Notes: generated by a model from the sequence alone, not told the origin. A stretch of DNA of 64,000 nucleotides from LMUY01 sp964242215 (GCA_964242215.1 CAXTCJ010000001.1:124001-188000), one strand, 5' to 3'; counted from the first letter of the stretch, positions 8,937 through 18,164 are shown. Numbers and translations are program-made.

Positions 8937-9776
8937 ATGCCGGTCAGCGTTGTAACAGGAGCGACCGGCGGAATAGGCCGATGGATCGCACTCGGCCTCG
9001 CGCGGGCTGGCTCTACCGTCGTACTGGTGGGGCGGGATCGCGACAAGGGGGAGGCAACTCTCGCCTGGATTGGCGCACGCGTGCCGGATGCCCGGCTCGA
9101 CCTGCTCGTCACCGACCTGTCCCTGCTCGCCGGCGCGCGGTTGGCGGGCATGATGATCGATGCCCGCTACCCCGCCGTCGACGTGCTGGTGAACAACGCC
9201 GGCACCTTCTGCACCCGGCGCGAGGAGACCGAAGAGGGCCACGAGCGCGTGTTGGCGACCAACCATCTGTCCGCCTTCGTGCTGACCCGTGCCTTGGTGC
9301 CGGCGCTGCGTGCGGCGGCGGAGGCGGGAACCGTGGCCCGCATTATCAACGTCGGTTCGTCGACGTCGGACCGCGCCAAGATCGACCCGGACGACCTCGA
9401 GATGCGGCGTCACTGGTCCATGGTCCGCTCCTACAGCCAGTCTAAGCTGGCCCTGATGATGCAGACCTTCCACTGGGCACAGCGGCTGCAAGGCACGGGG
9501 GTCGTGGCCAACGTGGTTCATCCCGGCACGGTGGCGACCCAGTTGATACGCGCCCGCGGCCCCGTCGGGCTGGCGTGGAAGCTGATGGCGCCGTTCATCT
9601 TCACCGAGGAGCAGGGTGCCGACACGCCACTGCACGCTGCCCTTGCGCCGGAATACGCCAGCCGGACCGGCATCTACATCAAGCGCCGCAAGGTCGTGCG
9701 CCCCAACCGGCTCACCAGGGACAACCTGCTCGCCGAACAGGTGCTGCTTGCTACGGAGACGCTGGTCGGCGGATGA
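8937..9776 (+). CDS. SDR-family oxidoreductase (retinol-dehydrogenase-like)
   Basis: A 279-residue short-chain dehydrogenase. The NAD(P) motif is TGATGGIG (residues 7-14), the structural motif VNNAG is near residue 85, and the catalytic tyrosine-lysine pair is YSQSK near residue 165. The layout, with an insertion between the Ser region and YSQSK and a C-terminal tail after HPGTV, resembles retinol-dehydrogenase/WWOX-type SDRs. No clear ribosome-binding site precedes the ATG. The gene is divergent from the broken SDR, and its last 26 bases overlap the 3' end of the convergent SDR gene. Confidence 0.88.
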   Translation: MPVSVVTGATGGIGRWIALGLARAGSTVVLVGRDRDKGEATLAWIGARVPDARLDLLVTDLSLLAGARLAGMMIDARYPAVDVLVNNAGTFCTRREETEEGHERVLATNHLSAFVLTRALVPALRAAAEAGTVARIINVGSSTSDRAKIDPDDLEMRRHWSMVRSYSQSKLALMMQTFHWAQRLQGTGVVANVVHPGTVATQLIRARGPVGLAWKLMAPFIFTEEQGADTPLHAALAPEYASRTGIYIKRRKVVRPNRLTRDNLLAEQVLLATETLVGG

Positions 9777-10797
9777 GCCGCACCGCCGCGGCGCCTGCCA
9801 GGCCCGCGAGCGCGATCGGGCGGACATTCCGGATGGCCCAAAGCTGCACGCTGAAACGGCGCGCCGACCGCCCGAACGGTCCCTGCACCGGGCCTGCTTC
9901 CCCCGACGGTGCAAACAGGGTCGGCTGCTCGAGCCGGGCCGCTTCCGGATCGCGCGTGAGCTGACCGTCGAAGCCAAGCCGGCACATCAGGAAAGCAGTC
10001 AGCCGCGGCGACAGCCGGGTGACGAGGAAGAAGGCGGCCGCAGTCCCGCTCACGATCACCTCCGCCCGGCCAGTGGTCGCGGCCAGATAGATGCCTTGGG
10101 CCACGACCTCCGGCTGGTACACCGGGGGCGCCGGGCGGGCGGGCCAGCCCATGTGCGAGACGGCGTGGGAGAAGAACGGGGTGTTGACGGCCGGCGGGAA
10201 CACCGTGCTGACCCGGATGCGGCTGCGCTCCATCGTCAGCTCCGCCCGCAACGCCTGCGCGAAGCCCCGCACCGCGGATTTGGCCCCGGCATACGACGTC
10301 ATGAGCGGCAGGCCGTGAAAGGCGACGGCGGAGCACACGTTCACGATGGTGCCCTGCCCGCCCGGCTTCATCAGCCGCAGCGCCACGCGGCAGCCATTGA
10401 CGGTGCCACCATAGGTCACGGCGGTGACCTGATCGAATTCCGCCTGCGGGACGGTATCGAACCGGCCATACACGCCATTGCCCGCGCAGTTGATCCACAC
10501 ATCCGGGGTGCCGAGCGCGGCCACGATGGCGTCGGCCGCCTCCTGCAGGGCACGGCTGTCCGTTACGTCGGCGACGGCGGTTGCCGCTGGCATGCCGGCC
10601 GCACGCACGTCCGACGCGGTCGCCGCTAGCCCCACCTGGCCGCGGGCGATCACGCCGACCTGCCACCCCCGCTGGGCAAACAATCGCGCCGTGCCTCTTC
10701 CGATCCCGGACGACCCGCCCACGATGACGACAGTTTTGGGCGGGCAGGTCAGGACGAGGTCTCCAGATGACGGGCTACGGGTGCGGGGTTCCACCAT
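9751..10797 (-). CDS. SDR-family oxidoreductase with C-terminal extension
   Basis: A 348-residue protein from the ATG at 10797, a start that leaves room for the divergent gph gene. The frame stays open to 10890 but would overlap gph. The SDR core (about 20-245) has VGGSSGIGRG, NCAGNG in place of NNAG, and catalytic SYAGAK. The roughly 100-residue C-terminal part is not core SDR and ends with a hydrophobic stretch (PIALAGLAGAAAVRL), which could anchor it to a membrane. Similar proteins are annotated as classical SDRs of unknown substrate. The 3' end overlaps the neighbouring SDR gene tail to tail. Confidence 0.82.
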   Translation of the reverse strand: MVEPRTRSPSSGDLVLTCPPKTVVIVGGSSGIGRGTARLFAQRGWQVGVIARGQVGLAATASDVRAAGMPAATAVADVTDSRALQEAADAIVAALGTPDVWINCAGNGVYGRFDTVPQAEFDQVTAVTYGGTVNGCRVALRLMKPGGQGTIVNVCSAVAFHGLPLMTSYAGAKSAVRGFAQALRAELTMERSRIRVSTVFPPAVNTPFFSHAVSHMGWPARPAPPVYQPEVVAQGIYLAATTGRAEVIVSGTAAAFFLVTRLSPRLTAFLMCRLGFDGQLTRDPEAARLEQPTLFAPSGEAGPVQGPFGRSARRFSVQLWAIRNVRPIALAGLAGAAAVRLIRRPASP

Positions 10798-10880
10798 GCC
10801 GGCGCACGGGAGTCCACTCAAGCAACACAAGATAGTCCCGCGTTCTTCCCGGGGAGGCAGACCATGCGTAGGATAAAACC

Positions 10881-11543
10881 ATGGCGCCAAGCACCCTTAT
10901 TCTAGACCTGGACGGCACGCTGGTGGATTCCGTGCCGGACATCATGGCGGCGCTGAACCGGATGATGGCACGGCACGGCGTGCCGGCCTTCTCACGCGGG
11001 CAGACGGTGACGATGATCGGCGATGGCCTGCGTGTCCTCGCCGAGCGTGCGTTTCAGGCCCGCAACCTGCCGTTCGACCAGGCCAGCTTCGACGCGTTGC
11101 AGGCCGACTACACCGCCCATGCCGCGGAGGACACAGCCGCCTTCCCCGGGGTCGTGGAGGGCCTGCGGACGCTGCAGGACAGGGGCTGGCGGTTCGCCGT
11201 CTGCACCAACAAGCCGGCAGCGGCTGCGATCGCCCTGCTCGACGGTCTCGGCCTGGCCGCATGGTTCGCCTCCGTCGGCGGTGGCGACAGTTTTCCGACG
11301 CGCAAGCCCGACCCGGCGCATCTCGCCGCAACCCTCGCGGCCGCCGGTGGCACCCCGGACCGCGCGGTGATGGTGGGCGACCACCGCAACGACGTGCTCG
11401 CCGCGTCCGGCCTGGGCATTCCCTGCATCTTCGCCGGCTGGGGCTATGGCACCGCGGACATGGCGGCGGGCGCCGTGATTGCCACCAGCTTCGCAGACGT
11501 CCCGGCGCTGGCAGACACCCTTCTTCGTCATGCCAGGCCTTGA
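10881..11543 (+). CDS. gph: Phosphoglycolate phosphatase (HAD family)
   Basis: A 220-residue HAD hydrolase. Motif I is DLDGTLVDS (residues 9-17), with the nucleophile Asp and acid/base Asp. Motif II is the Thr in CTNKP. Motif III/IV are Lys in TRKPDP and the acidic pair in VMVGDHRNDV. Length and motifs fit Gph, which removes the phosphate from 2-phosphoglycolate; related sugar-phosphate phosphatases cannot be excluded. The last codons and the stop (RHARP then TGA) lie inside the left end of a MITE-like repeat, so the natural C-terminus may have been altered by it. Confidence 0.85.
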   Translation: MAPSTLILDLDGTLVDSVPDIMAALNRMMARHGVPAFSRGQTVTMIGDGLRVLAERAFQARNLPFDQASFDALQADYTAHAAEDTAAFPGVVEGLRTLQDRGWRFAVCTNKPAAAAIALLDGLGLAAWFASVGGGDSFPTRKPDPAHLAATLAAAGGTPDRAVMVGDHRNDVLAASGLGIPCIFAGWGYGTADMAAGAVIATSFADVPALADTLLRHARP

Positions 11544-11666
11544 GCCTGGTACCCACGCGGTTGGGCTGCTGACGTCGTCCGGCGGTGCTTGGCACCACTT
11601 GCGCACAACACGGCAGGGCTGGTGCCTGCGGAACCCGTGGATACCAGGCTCAAGGCCTGGCATGAC
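11527..11666. repeat. MITE-like repeat family 1, copy 1
   Basis: A 140-base element with terminal inverted repeats of about 31 bases. The left end reads gtcatgccaggccttgagcc and the right end is its near-perfect complement. Internal sequence after the left end (cgcggttgggctgctgacgt) recurs in the other copies, fixing an orientation: copies 1 and 3 run one way, copies 2 and 4 the other. It contains no ORF. It overlaps the 3' end of gph and ends 36 bases before the GMC oxidoreductase start. Confidence 0.88.
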
Positions 11667-11702
11667 GGTACGGGAATAAACAACGACGTTGGGAGGAAAG
11701 AT

Positions 11703-13352
11703 ATGGCAGCGAATGCGGCCGACACGTTCGACTACGTCATCGTGGGGGGTGGCTCTGCCGGGTCCGTGCTGGCCAACAGGCTCACCGAGGACGGCACCAC
11801 CACCGTCTGCGTGCTCGAGGCCGGGCCGCCGGACCGCAACCCCTTCATCCACATCCCGGCCGGCTTCGTCAAAACCCTGTTCGACCCGTCCTGTACCTGG
11901 CAGTTCAAGACCGAGCCCACCGAGCGCACCGGCGGCCGGCCGATTTCCACCACGCAGGGGCGCACGCTCGGCGGCTCCAGTTCGGTGAATGGCATGGTGT
12001 GGAACCGCGGTCAGCCCGCCGACCTCGACAGCTGGGCGCAGCGCGGCAATCGCGGCTGGGGCTATGCGGATGTGCTGCCGTATTACCGACAGACCGAACG
12101 CCGGATCGGCTTCGGCAGCGACGAGATCCGCGGGCGCGACGGCGGCATTCCGGTGACTGACATGGACTGGATCCACGCGATGTCGGAGGCGTTCATCGCC
12201 GGTTGCGTCGCGTCGGGCATCCCGCGCAATCCCGACTACAACAGCGGCGAGCAGGCGGGCGTCGGCTATTTCCAGCGTGCCATCCTGAACGGCCGCCGGG
12301 TCAGCGCTGCGCGCGCCTTCCTCAAGCCCGCCCGGTCCCGCGGTAACCTCGAGGTGCGGACCAACGCGCGCGCCTGCGGCCTCGTGCTGGACGGCAAGCG
12401 CGCAACCGGTGTCCGCTACCTCACCCAGCGCGGTGGGGCGGAGCAGACCGTGCATGCCCGGCGGGAAGTCGTGGTCAGCGCGGGCACCGTCAACACGGCG
12501 CGGCTGCTGCAGGTGTCGGGCATTGGCCCGGCGGGGTTGTTGGGCGAGATCGGCGTGCCCGTGCGCCACGAGCTGCGCGGCGTCGGCGAGAATTTCCGCG
12601 ACCACTACGCCGTGCGCGTCGTCGCCCGCGCCAAGGCCGGCACGACCACGCTGAACGAACTGTCCCGCGGCCCCCGGCTTGCCGCACAGATCGCACGCTG
12701 GGCCGCCAAGCGGCCGAGCATCCTGGCCACCGCACCCTCCCACGTTCACGTATTCTGGCAGTCGTTCGAAGGGCTGGACATTCCGGATCTGCAATGTGTG
12801 TTCACGCCGGGCTCGTACAAGCAGGGCAAGAACTACGTGCTGGACGACTACCCCGGCATGACGGCCGGGGCCTGGGCGCATCGTCCACAAAGCAGCGGCC
12901 ATGTCCGCGCCCGCTCCGCCGACGTGTTCGTCGACCCGGTGATTCAGCCGAACTACTTATCCGACGCGAACGACCGGCGCGTGACCCTTGGCGGCATTCG
13001 CCTGATCCGCCGCCTGCTGGGCACGCCGCAACTCGCCCCGTTCGTCGACAGCGAAGTGCTGCCCGGCGCGGACGTGCAATCGGACGACGAACTATTAGGC
13101 TTTGCCTATGCGAACGGTTCGACCACGTACCACCTGATCGGAACCGCCCGCATGGGCCCGCAGACCGACCCGATGGCTGTAGTGGACGATCAGCTTCGGG
13201 TGCACGGGCTGCAGGGACTTCGCGTGGTGGACGCCTCGATCATGCCCAGCATGCCCTCGGCCAACACGTACGCCACGACGCTGGCCATCGCAGCCAAGGC
13301 AGCGGACATGATCCGCGGACGCGTCGCGGCGGGATTAGCCGAGGCAGCGTAG
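11703..13352 (+). CDS. GMC-family FAD oxidoreductase (choline dehydrogenase-like)
   Basis: A 549-residue flavoenzyme of the glucose-methanol-choline family. The ATG follows a strong ribosome site (gggaggaaagat). The FAD dinucleotide motif is VGGGSAGSVLANRL (about 14-27). GMC signature 1 appears as GRTLGGSSSVNGMVWNRG and signature 2 as GTVNTARLLQVSGIGP. The C-terminal catalytic His lies in TTYHLIGTARMG and the second His/Asn position in PSANTYATTLAI. Such enzymes oxidise alcohols to aldehydes or acids in the cytosol or at the membrane; the substrate is not predictable here. Repeats flank it on both sides. Confidence 0.92.
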   Translation: MAANAADTFDYVIVGGGSAGSVLANRLTEDGTTTVCVLEAGPPDRNPFIHIPAGFVKTLFDPSCTWQFKTEPTERTGGRPISTTQGRTLGGSSSVNGMVWNRGQPADLDSWAQRGNRGWGYADVLPYYRQTERRIGFGSDEIRGRDGGIPVTDMDWIHAMSEAFIAGCVASGIPRNPDYNSGEQAGVGYFQRAILNGRRVSAARAFLKPARSRGNLEVRTNARACGLVLDGKRATGVRYLTQRGGAEQTVHARREVVVSAGTVNTARLLQVSGIGPAGLLGEIGVPVRHELRGVGENFRDHYAVRVVARAKAGTTTLNELSRGPRLAAQIARWAAKRPSILATAPSHVHVFWQSFEGLDIPDLQCVFTPGSYKQGKNYVLDDYPGMTAGAWAHRPQSSGHVRARSADVFVDPVIQPNYLSDANDRRVTLGGIRLIRRLLGTPQLAPFVDSEVLPGADVQSDDELLGFAYANGSTTYHLIGTARMGPQTDPMAVVDDQLRVHGLQGLRVVDASIMPSMPSANTYATTLAIAAKAADMIRGRVAAGLAEAA

Positions 13353-13360
13353 CACGATCG

Positions 13361-13492
13361 TCATGCCAGGCCTTGAGCCTGGTATCCACGGGGGGCCACA
13401 CCGGCCTCCCGTGTTGCAGGCAAGCGTGCCAAGCACTCGCCTGACGTCATCAGCCCAACCGCGTGGATACCAGGCTCAAGGCCTGGCATGAC
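13361..13492. repeat. MITE-like repeat family 1, copy 2 (inverted orientation)
   Basis: A 132-base element with the same ends as copy 1 (gtcatgccaggccttgagcc at the left). The internal landmark appears as its complement (gacgtcatcagcccaaccgc) near the right end, so it is inverted relative to copy 1. It fills the gap between the convergent GMC and SDR genes. Confidence 0.88.
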
Positions 13493-13505
13493 GGTGCGAA
13501 CCGAC

Positions 13506-14267
13506 TCAGCGCGGCGCCATCCGGATCGCACCGTCCAGGCGGATGGTCTCGCCGTTCAGCATCGGGTTGGTCACAATCGCCTCCACCATCAGCGCGTATT
13601 CGGACGGGCGGCCGAGCCGCGACGGAAACGGCACCTGCGTGCCCAACGAGTCCTGTGCCGCCTGCGGCAAACCCTCCAGCATCGGCGTGAGGAACAGGCC
13701 CGGCGCGATGGTCACCACGCGGATCCCGTGCTGCGCCAAATCGCGCGCGATCGGCAACGTCATGCCGACGATCCCACCCTTCGACGCCGAATACGCCGCC
13801 TGCCCGATTTGCCCATCGAACGCCGCGACCGACGCCGTGTTGACGATGACGCCGCGTTCCTCCCCGACCGGTTCCGCCGTCGACAGCAGGGCGGCAAACT
13901 GGGACAGCACATTGAACGTGCCGATCAGGTTGACCTCGATCACCTTGCGGAACAGGCCCAGATCATGGCCCCGCGCCTCCCGCCCGACGGTCTTCTGCGC
14001 CGGGCCGATGCCGGCGCAATTCACCAGGATACGGGCGATCCCGTGAGCCGCCTGCGCCTCGGCCAGCGCCGCGCCGATCGCCGCGCCATCGGTCACGTCC
14101 GCCGCGAAGAAGTGGCCGCCGATCTCGGCCGCCTTGGCAATGCCGCGATCCGCATCACGGTCGAAGATCGCCACCTTCGCGCCCCCGCGCGCCAGCATCT
14201 CCGCCGTCGCAGCCCCGAGGCCGGAGGCACCGCCCGTTACGATCGCAGCCACACCCGCCATGTTCAT
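13506..14267 (-). CDS. SDR-family 3-hydroxyacyl-CoA dehydrogenase-like protein
   Basis: A 253-residue SDR. The cofactor motif is TGGASGLGAAT (residues 11-21) and the following Asp (IFDRD) suggests NAD+. NCAGIG and the catalytic YSASK are present. The overall sequence, including VIVNTASVAAFDGQIGQAAYS and the end MLNGETIRLDGAIRM, resembles type 2 3-hydroxyacyl-CoA/17-beta-hydroxysteroid dehydrogenases. It lies 30 bases after the ABC ATPase gene on the same strand and may be the last gene of that operon. A start six bases downstream (MAGVA) is equally possible. Confidence 0.88.
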   Translation of the reverse strand: MNMAGVAAIVTGGASGLGAATAEMLARGGAKVAIFDRDADRGIAKAAEIGGHFFAADVTDGAAIGAALAEAQAAHGIARILVNCAGIGPAQKTVGREARGHDLGLFRKVIEVNLIGTFNVLSQFAALLSTAEPVGEERGVIVNTASVAAFDGQIGQAAYSASKGGIVGMTLPIARDLAQHGIRVVTIAPGLFLTPMLEGLPQAAQDSLGTQVPFPSRLGRPSEYALMVEAIVTNPMLNGETIRLDGAIRMAPR

Positions 14268-14297
14268 GGTCGTGTTTCCCTTTCAAGCCACGTAACA

Positions 14298-15278
14298 CTA
14301 CGCGTCCGCAAGGAGGCACGCCACCGGCCAGGCGCCCCCGCGATCCTCCAATTCCGGCCGCTCCCGCGAACAACGCGGCTCGGCCAAACGGCAGCGTGGA
14401 TGGAACGTGCAGCCGGTCGGCGGATTGAGCGGGCTGGGCAGTTCGCCCCGCACGGCATCCTCGCGCACCGGACGACCCGGCACGAGCCGTGGCGCCGCCT
14501 GGATCAGCGCGCGCGTGTAGGGATGGCGCGGGTTGGCGAACAGCTCGGCAGTCGGGCCGATTTCCACCACGCGGCCGAGATACATGACGGCGACACGGTG
14601 CGCCAAATGCCGCACCAAGCGTAGATCGTGCGTGATGAAGACCAGCGTCAGCCCTAGGTCCCGCTGCAACTCCAGCAACAGATTGACGATCTGCGCCTGC
14701 ACCGACACGTCCAACGCCGACACGGGTTCGTCCGCGATGATGATGGCCGGCTCCATCGCCAGGGCCCGTGCGATGCCGATCCGCTGGCGCTGCCCGCCGG
14801 AGAATTCATGCGGCCGGCGCGCGGCAGCTTCGGCGGGCAGGTGCACGAGCGACAACAACTCCGCGACCCGCGCGGCGATCCGCGGCTTCGGCACCACCCC
14901 ATGCACCGACAGCACCTCGCGCAGGCAGTCGCCGACCGTCATGCGCGGGTTGAGCGAGCCGAACGGATCCTGGAACACCATCTGGACTTGCCGGTTGTAC
15001 GCCCGCCGCTCCGCCCCGCCGAGACGCAGCACGTCGGCGCCGCCGAACCGAACTTCGCCGGCCTCGGGCTGGTAGAGCCGCACCAGGCAACGCGCCAGGG
15101 TGGACTTGCCGCACCCAGACTCGCCGACGATCCCGAGCGTCTCGCCGCGGGGCACGCTCAACGACACGTCATCCACCGCGCGAAGCTGCCGGCGCGGGCG
15201 GAAGCGGAGTTGGTCGAGCAGCGGGCTGCGGATCGGAAAGCTTTTGGACAGACCGGAGACGGTCAGCAGGTCGCTCAC
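14298..15278 (-). CDS. Dipeptide/opine-type ABC transporter ATPase (DppF/OppF-like)
   Basis: A 326-residue ATPase from a GTG that overlaps the upstream ATPase stop (GTGA). Walker A is GESGCGKST (52-60), the signature is FSGGQRQRIGIARAL, and Walker B is IIIADEPVSALDV followed by ITHDL. The C-terminal oligopeptide-transporter extension carries the Cys-rich motif CTFHPRCRLAEPRC. It powers uptake with the neighbouring DppD-like ATPase and permeases. It is the fifth gene of a complete SBP-permease-permease-ATPase-ATPase operon. Confidence 0.93.
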   Translation of the reverse strand: MSDLLTVSGLSKSFPIRSPLLDQLRFRPRRQLRAVDDVSLSVPRGETLGIVGESGCGKSTLARCLVRLYQPEAGEVRFGGADVLRLGGAERRAYNRQVQMVFQDPFGSLNPRMTVGDCLREVLSVHGVVPKPRIAARVAELLSLVHLPAEAAARRPHEFSGGQRQRIGIARALAMEPAIIIADEPVSALDVSVQAQIVNLLLELQRDLGLTLVFITHDLRLVRHLAHRVAVMYLGRVVEIGPTAELFANPRHPYTRALIQAAPRLVPGRPVREDAVRGELPSPLNPPTGCTFHPRCRLAEPRCSRERPELEDRGGAWPVACLLADA

Positions 15279-16261
15279 GCCGCCACCCGCGACGGCAGCC
15301 GATCGGCGGCATAGCAGGCGGCGAGTTGGCCCTCCGGTTGCCGGGTCAAGTGCGGCGTGATCTCGAGGCAGCGCGGTTCGGTGTAGCCGCAACGGGGTGC
15401 GAAGGCGCAACCCGGCACCGGACGGTCCAGACGCGGCGGCTGGCCCGGTATGCTCAGCAAGTGGCTGCGCGCTGGGCCGTCTCCCGGCATCGAGCGCAGC
15501 AGTGCGTCGGTGTAGGCGTGGCGCGGCTGGCTGAACACGGCGCTGACGGGACCGACCTCGCAGATGCGGCCGGCATACATCACTGCCATGCGGTCACAGG
15601 TTTCGGCGACGACACCCAGATCGTGGGTGACCAGCACCAGCGCCATGCCGAGTTCATCCACCAGGCGCAGTAGCAATTTCAGTACTTGGTCTTGAATGGT
15701 CACGTCGAGCGCCGTAGTGGGTTCGTCGGCCAACAGCAATTTGGGGGCCGCGGCGAGGGCGATCGCGATCATGGCGCGCTGCCGCATGCCGCCGGAAAAT
15801 TCGTGCGTGTACTGGCCGAGCCGCTGCGCCGGCGAGGGAATGCCGACGAGACCGAGCAGTTCGACCGCGCGCGTCCGGCGTTGCGCCTTGCTGAGTTGCG
15901 TGTGGGCGGCCAGCGATTCCTCGATCTGCAATCCGATCGACAACACAGGGTTGAGCGCGGCCATTGGTTCCTGGAACACCATGCCGATCCCCGCGCCACG
16001 GATGGTCCGCAGCCGCTCCGGCGGCACCGTCAGCAGGTCCTCCCCCCGCCACCATACCTGCCCGGTGACGCGCGCCTTGCCATGAAGCAATTGGCCGATG
16101 GCGCGCAGGGTCACGCTCTTGCCCGACCCGGATTCGCCGACCAGGCCCAGCACCTCCCCGGCGGCGACATCCAGCGATATATCATCGACGGCGCGCACAT
16201 CGCCGCGCGGCGTGTCGAAGGTCGCGCATAGACCGCGGACGGAGAGGATTGGTTCGCTCAC
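15275..16261 (-). CDS. Dipeptide/opine-type ABC transporter ATPase (DppD/OppD-like)
   Basis: A 328-residue ATPase starting at GTG within the GTGA overlap with the permease stop. Walker A is GESGSGKSV (42-50), the signature FSGGMRQRAMIAIAL, Walker B LLLADEPTTALDV, then VTHDLGVVAETC. The C-terminal domain has the CAFAPRCGYTEPRC motif typical of the DppD/OppD branch. The frame remains open upstream through the permease gene, but family length and coupling support this start. Confidence 0.93.
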   Translation of the reverse strand: MSEPILSVRGLCATFDTPRGDVRAVDDISLDVAAGEVLGLVGESGSGKSVTLRAIGQLLHGKARVTGQVWWRGEDLLTVPPERLRTIRGAGIGMVFQEPMAALNPVLSIGLQIEESLAAHTQLSKAQRRTRAVELLGLVGIPSPAQRLGQYTHEFSGGMRQRAMIAIALAAAPKLLLADEPTTALDVTIQDQVLKLLLRLVDELGMALVLVTHDLGVVAETCDRMAVMYAGRICEVGPVSAVFSQPRHAYTDALLRSMPGDGPARSHLLSIPGQPPRLDRPVPGCAFAPRCGYTEPRCLEITPHLTRQPEGQLAACYAADRLPSRVAA

Positions 16262-17082
16262 CGCTCCACCCGCATCAGCTCCGCCAGGCCATCGCCGGTT
16301 AGGCTGAACCCAAGTCCGCACAACACGATGGCGACGCCGGGGAACAGGCTGATCCAGGGCGCCTGGGTGAAGAAGTTCTTGCCCTCGGCGATCAGCACGC
16401 CCCATTCCGCAGCCGGTGGCTGCGCGCCCAGGCCGAGATAGCCGAGACTGGAGCCGAGCAGGATGGCCAACGCCATGTCGGTCACCAGGTAGACCAGCAC
16501 GGGGCGCGCAGCGTTGGGCAGCACGTGGCGGAACACGATGCGCCCGGTGCCGTAGCCCAGCACGTGGGCGGCCGAAACGTAGTCGTGCCGGCGCTGCACC
16601 ATCACCTCGCCACGCATCAGCCGGGCATAGAACACCCAACCCACACAGGTGATAGCGATGTACATGTTCAACAGTCCCGGCCCTAGGATCGCGACGATGG
16701 CGATCACCAGTACGAGGAACGGAAACGTCACCACCAGATCCACCAGGCGGCCGAACACCATGTCGGCGACGCCGCCGAAATAGCCGACGAGCAAGCCGAT
16801 CAGGCTGCCGATCAGCAGCGGCGCAAGCGTCGCACACAGCGCGATCTGCAGGTCAAGCCCCGATGCGGCGATGGTGCGCGAGAGAATGTCCCGCCCAAAC
16901 TGGTCGGTGCCGAACGGGTGCGCCCAACTCGGCGGATCGAGCAGCGCATTGTAGTCGAACGCCAGTGGATCGTAGGGCGCGACTAAGCCAGGTGCCACCG
17001 CGCACAGCACCACGATGCCCAGCAGCACCAAGCCCAGCACCAACGGCACGTGCCCGGCGATGAAGACCATCGCCCGCCTCAC
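16258..17082 (-). CDS. Dipeptide/opine-type ABC transporter permease (DppC-like)
   Basis: A 274-residue inner-membrane permease starting at GTG, overlapping the previous permease stop as GTGA. It has an N-terminal helix, then the conserved FGTDQFGRDILSR of DppC/OppC proteins, about five further helices and the EAA-type cytoplasmic loop (GYGTGRIVFRHVLPNAARP). It forms the channel with the DppB-like permease next door. Confidence 0.93.
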   Translation of the reverse strand: MRRAMVFIAGHVPLVLGLVLLGIVVLCAVAPGLVAPYDPLAFDYNALLDPPSWAHPFGTDQFGRDILSRTIAASGLDLQIALCATLAPLLIGSLIGLLVGYFGGVADMVFGRLVDLVVTFPFLVLVIAIVAILGPGLLNMYIAITCVGWVFYARLMRGEVMVQRRHDYVSAAHVLGYGTGRIVFRHVLPNAARPVLVYLVTDMALAILLGSSLGYLGLGAQPPAAEWGVLIAEGKNFFTQAPWISLFPGVAIVLCGLGFSLTGDGLAELMRVER

Positions 17083-18017
17083 CGGCCGATCCTCGGGTCG
17101 AGCGACATTTGCACGATGTCGGTCACCAGGAAGGCCAGCGACACCAGCACGGCAAGCACAAGGGTGAGGCCTTGGATCACCGGGTAGTCGCGCGCGAAGA
17201 TGCTGTCCACCATCAGCCGTCCGACGCCCGGCACGGCAAACACGCTTTCGGTAATGACGGCACCGCCCAGCAGGCTCCCAACGTTCAGGCCGATCAGCGT
17301 AACGGTAGCGATCACGGCGTTGCGCAGCACGTGGCGGAACAGCACCACGTGTGAGGCTAGACCTTTCGCCGTGGCAAAATCCACGAACTCGGCGCGCAAG
17401 ACCTGCAGGATCGCGGCCCGTAGGCTGCGCATAATGACGGCGGCGAGGCTGAGGGCCAAGGCGAGTGCGGGGAGGAACAGGTGATACAGACGCTCCCCCC
17501 AGTCGTCGCCGTAGCCCCCGACCGGGAACCAGCGCAACCAGCCGGCGAAGACCGTCAGCAGGATCAGGCCGACGTAGAAGATCGGCGACGACAATCCCAC
17601 TTGAAAGATCGCTCGGATCAGGATGTCCGGCCAGCGATTGGCCTTGACCGCAGCGACGAAGGCAAGCGGGAAGCCGAGCAGGATGGCGATGACGAGCGAC
17701 ATGCCTGTCAGCAGCAAGGTCACCGGCAAGCGGTCGATGATCAGCCGCAGCACGGGCACCTGGAACGTCGTGGACATGCCGAAATCACCGTGCGCGACCG
17801 CCACGAGATAAGACCAGAGCTGCTCCCCGAGCGATCGGTCCAGCCCCATCTGATGCGTCAGCCGCGCGATGGTGGCGTCGCTCGCGCGGTCCCCGAGCAT
17901 CGCCATCACGGCGTTGCCGGGCAGCGCGCGGGCGAGCAGGAACGCCGCCACCCCGATTAGCAGCAGTGTTGGGATGATTTGCAGCAACCGGCCGGCCAGC
18001 CAAGTGGTGCGGCTCAT
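17079..18017 (-). CDS. Dipeptide/opine-type ABC transporter permease (DppB-like)
   Basis: A 312-residue permease from the ATG at 18017, immediately beside the end of a family 2 repeat. It has the DppB architecture: an N-terminal helix (LLQIIPTLLLIGVAAFLLAR), a periplasmic loop, then five helices. The EAA loop is ATAKGLASHVVLFRHVLRNA and the usual C-terminal SLDPRIGR is present. An upstream extension of the frame runs through the repeat and is not believed. Confidence 0.93.
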   Translation of the reverse strand: MSRTTWLAGRLLQIIPTLLLIGVAAFLLARALPGNAVMAMLGDRASDATIARLTHQMGLDRSLGEQLWSYLVAVAHGDFGMSTTFQVPVLRLIIDRLPVTLLLTGMSLVIAILLGFPLAFVAAVKANRWPDILIRAIFQVGLSSPIFYVGLILLTVFAGWLRWFPVGGYGDDWGERLYHLFLPALALALSLAAVIMRSLRAAILQVLRAEFVDFATAKGLASHVVLFRHVLRNAVIATVTLIGLNVGSLLGGAVITESVFAVPGVGRLMVDSIFARDYPVIQGLTLVLAVLVSLAFLVTDIVQMSLDPRIGR

Positions 18018-18150
18018 TCCTCCCCCGCGCAGCGGGGGACGGGGACCACGCGAAGCATGGTGGACGGGGCGGGCCACACACACAGCCGTGTGCCTGCACC
18101 CCCTCCGTCGGCTTCGCCGCAACCTCCCCCGTGAAGCACGGGGGAGGATG
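18018..18150. repeat. Hairpin repeat family 2, copy B (inverted)
   Basis: The same unit as 5938-6060 in the opposite orientation, with hairpins tcctcccccgcgcagcgggg at the left and acctcccccgtgaagcacgg at the right. It separates the binding-protein gene from the permease genes of one operon and touches the permease start codon. A hairpin here could lower permease expression relative to the binding protein. Confidence 0.82.
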
Positions 18151-18164
18151 AGGGAGCAGCCGCT

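Noticed and set aside
8900..8937. A sigma-70 promoter giving a leaderless SDR transcript
   Set aside because: ttgtga followed 17 bases later by tttatc is too weak a match to report as a promoter.
10992..12902. A 636-codon minus-strand open frame across gph and the GMC gene
   Set aside because: It runs through two well-supported genes and a repeat, and has no coherent protein features.
11527..13492. A CRISPR array or IS flanking the GMC gene
   Set aside because: The two repeats are inverted 130-140 base elements without spacers, cas genes or a transposase, and two further copies lie far away.
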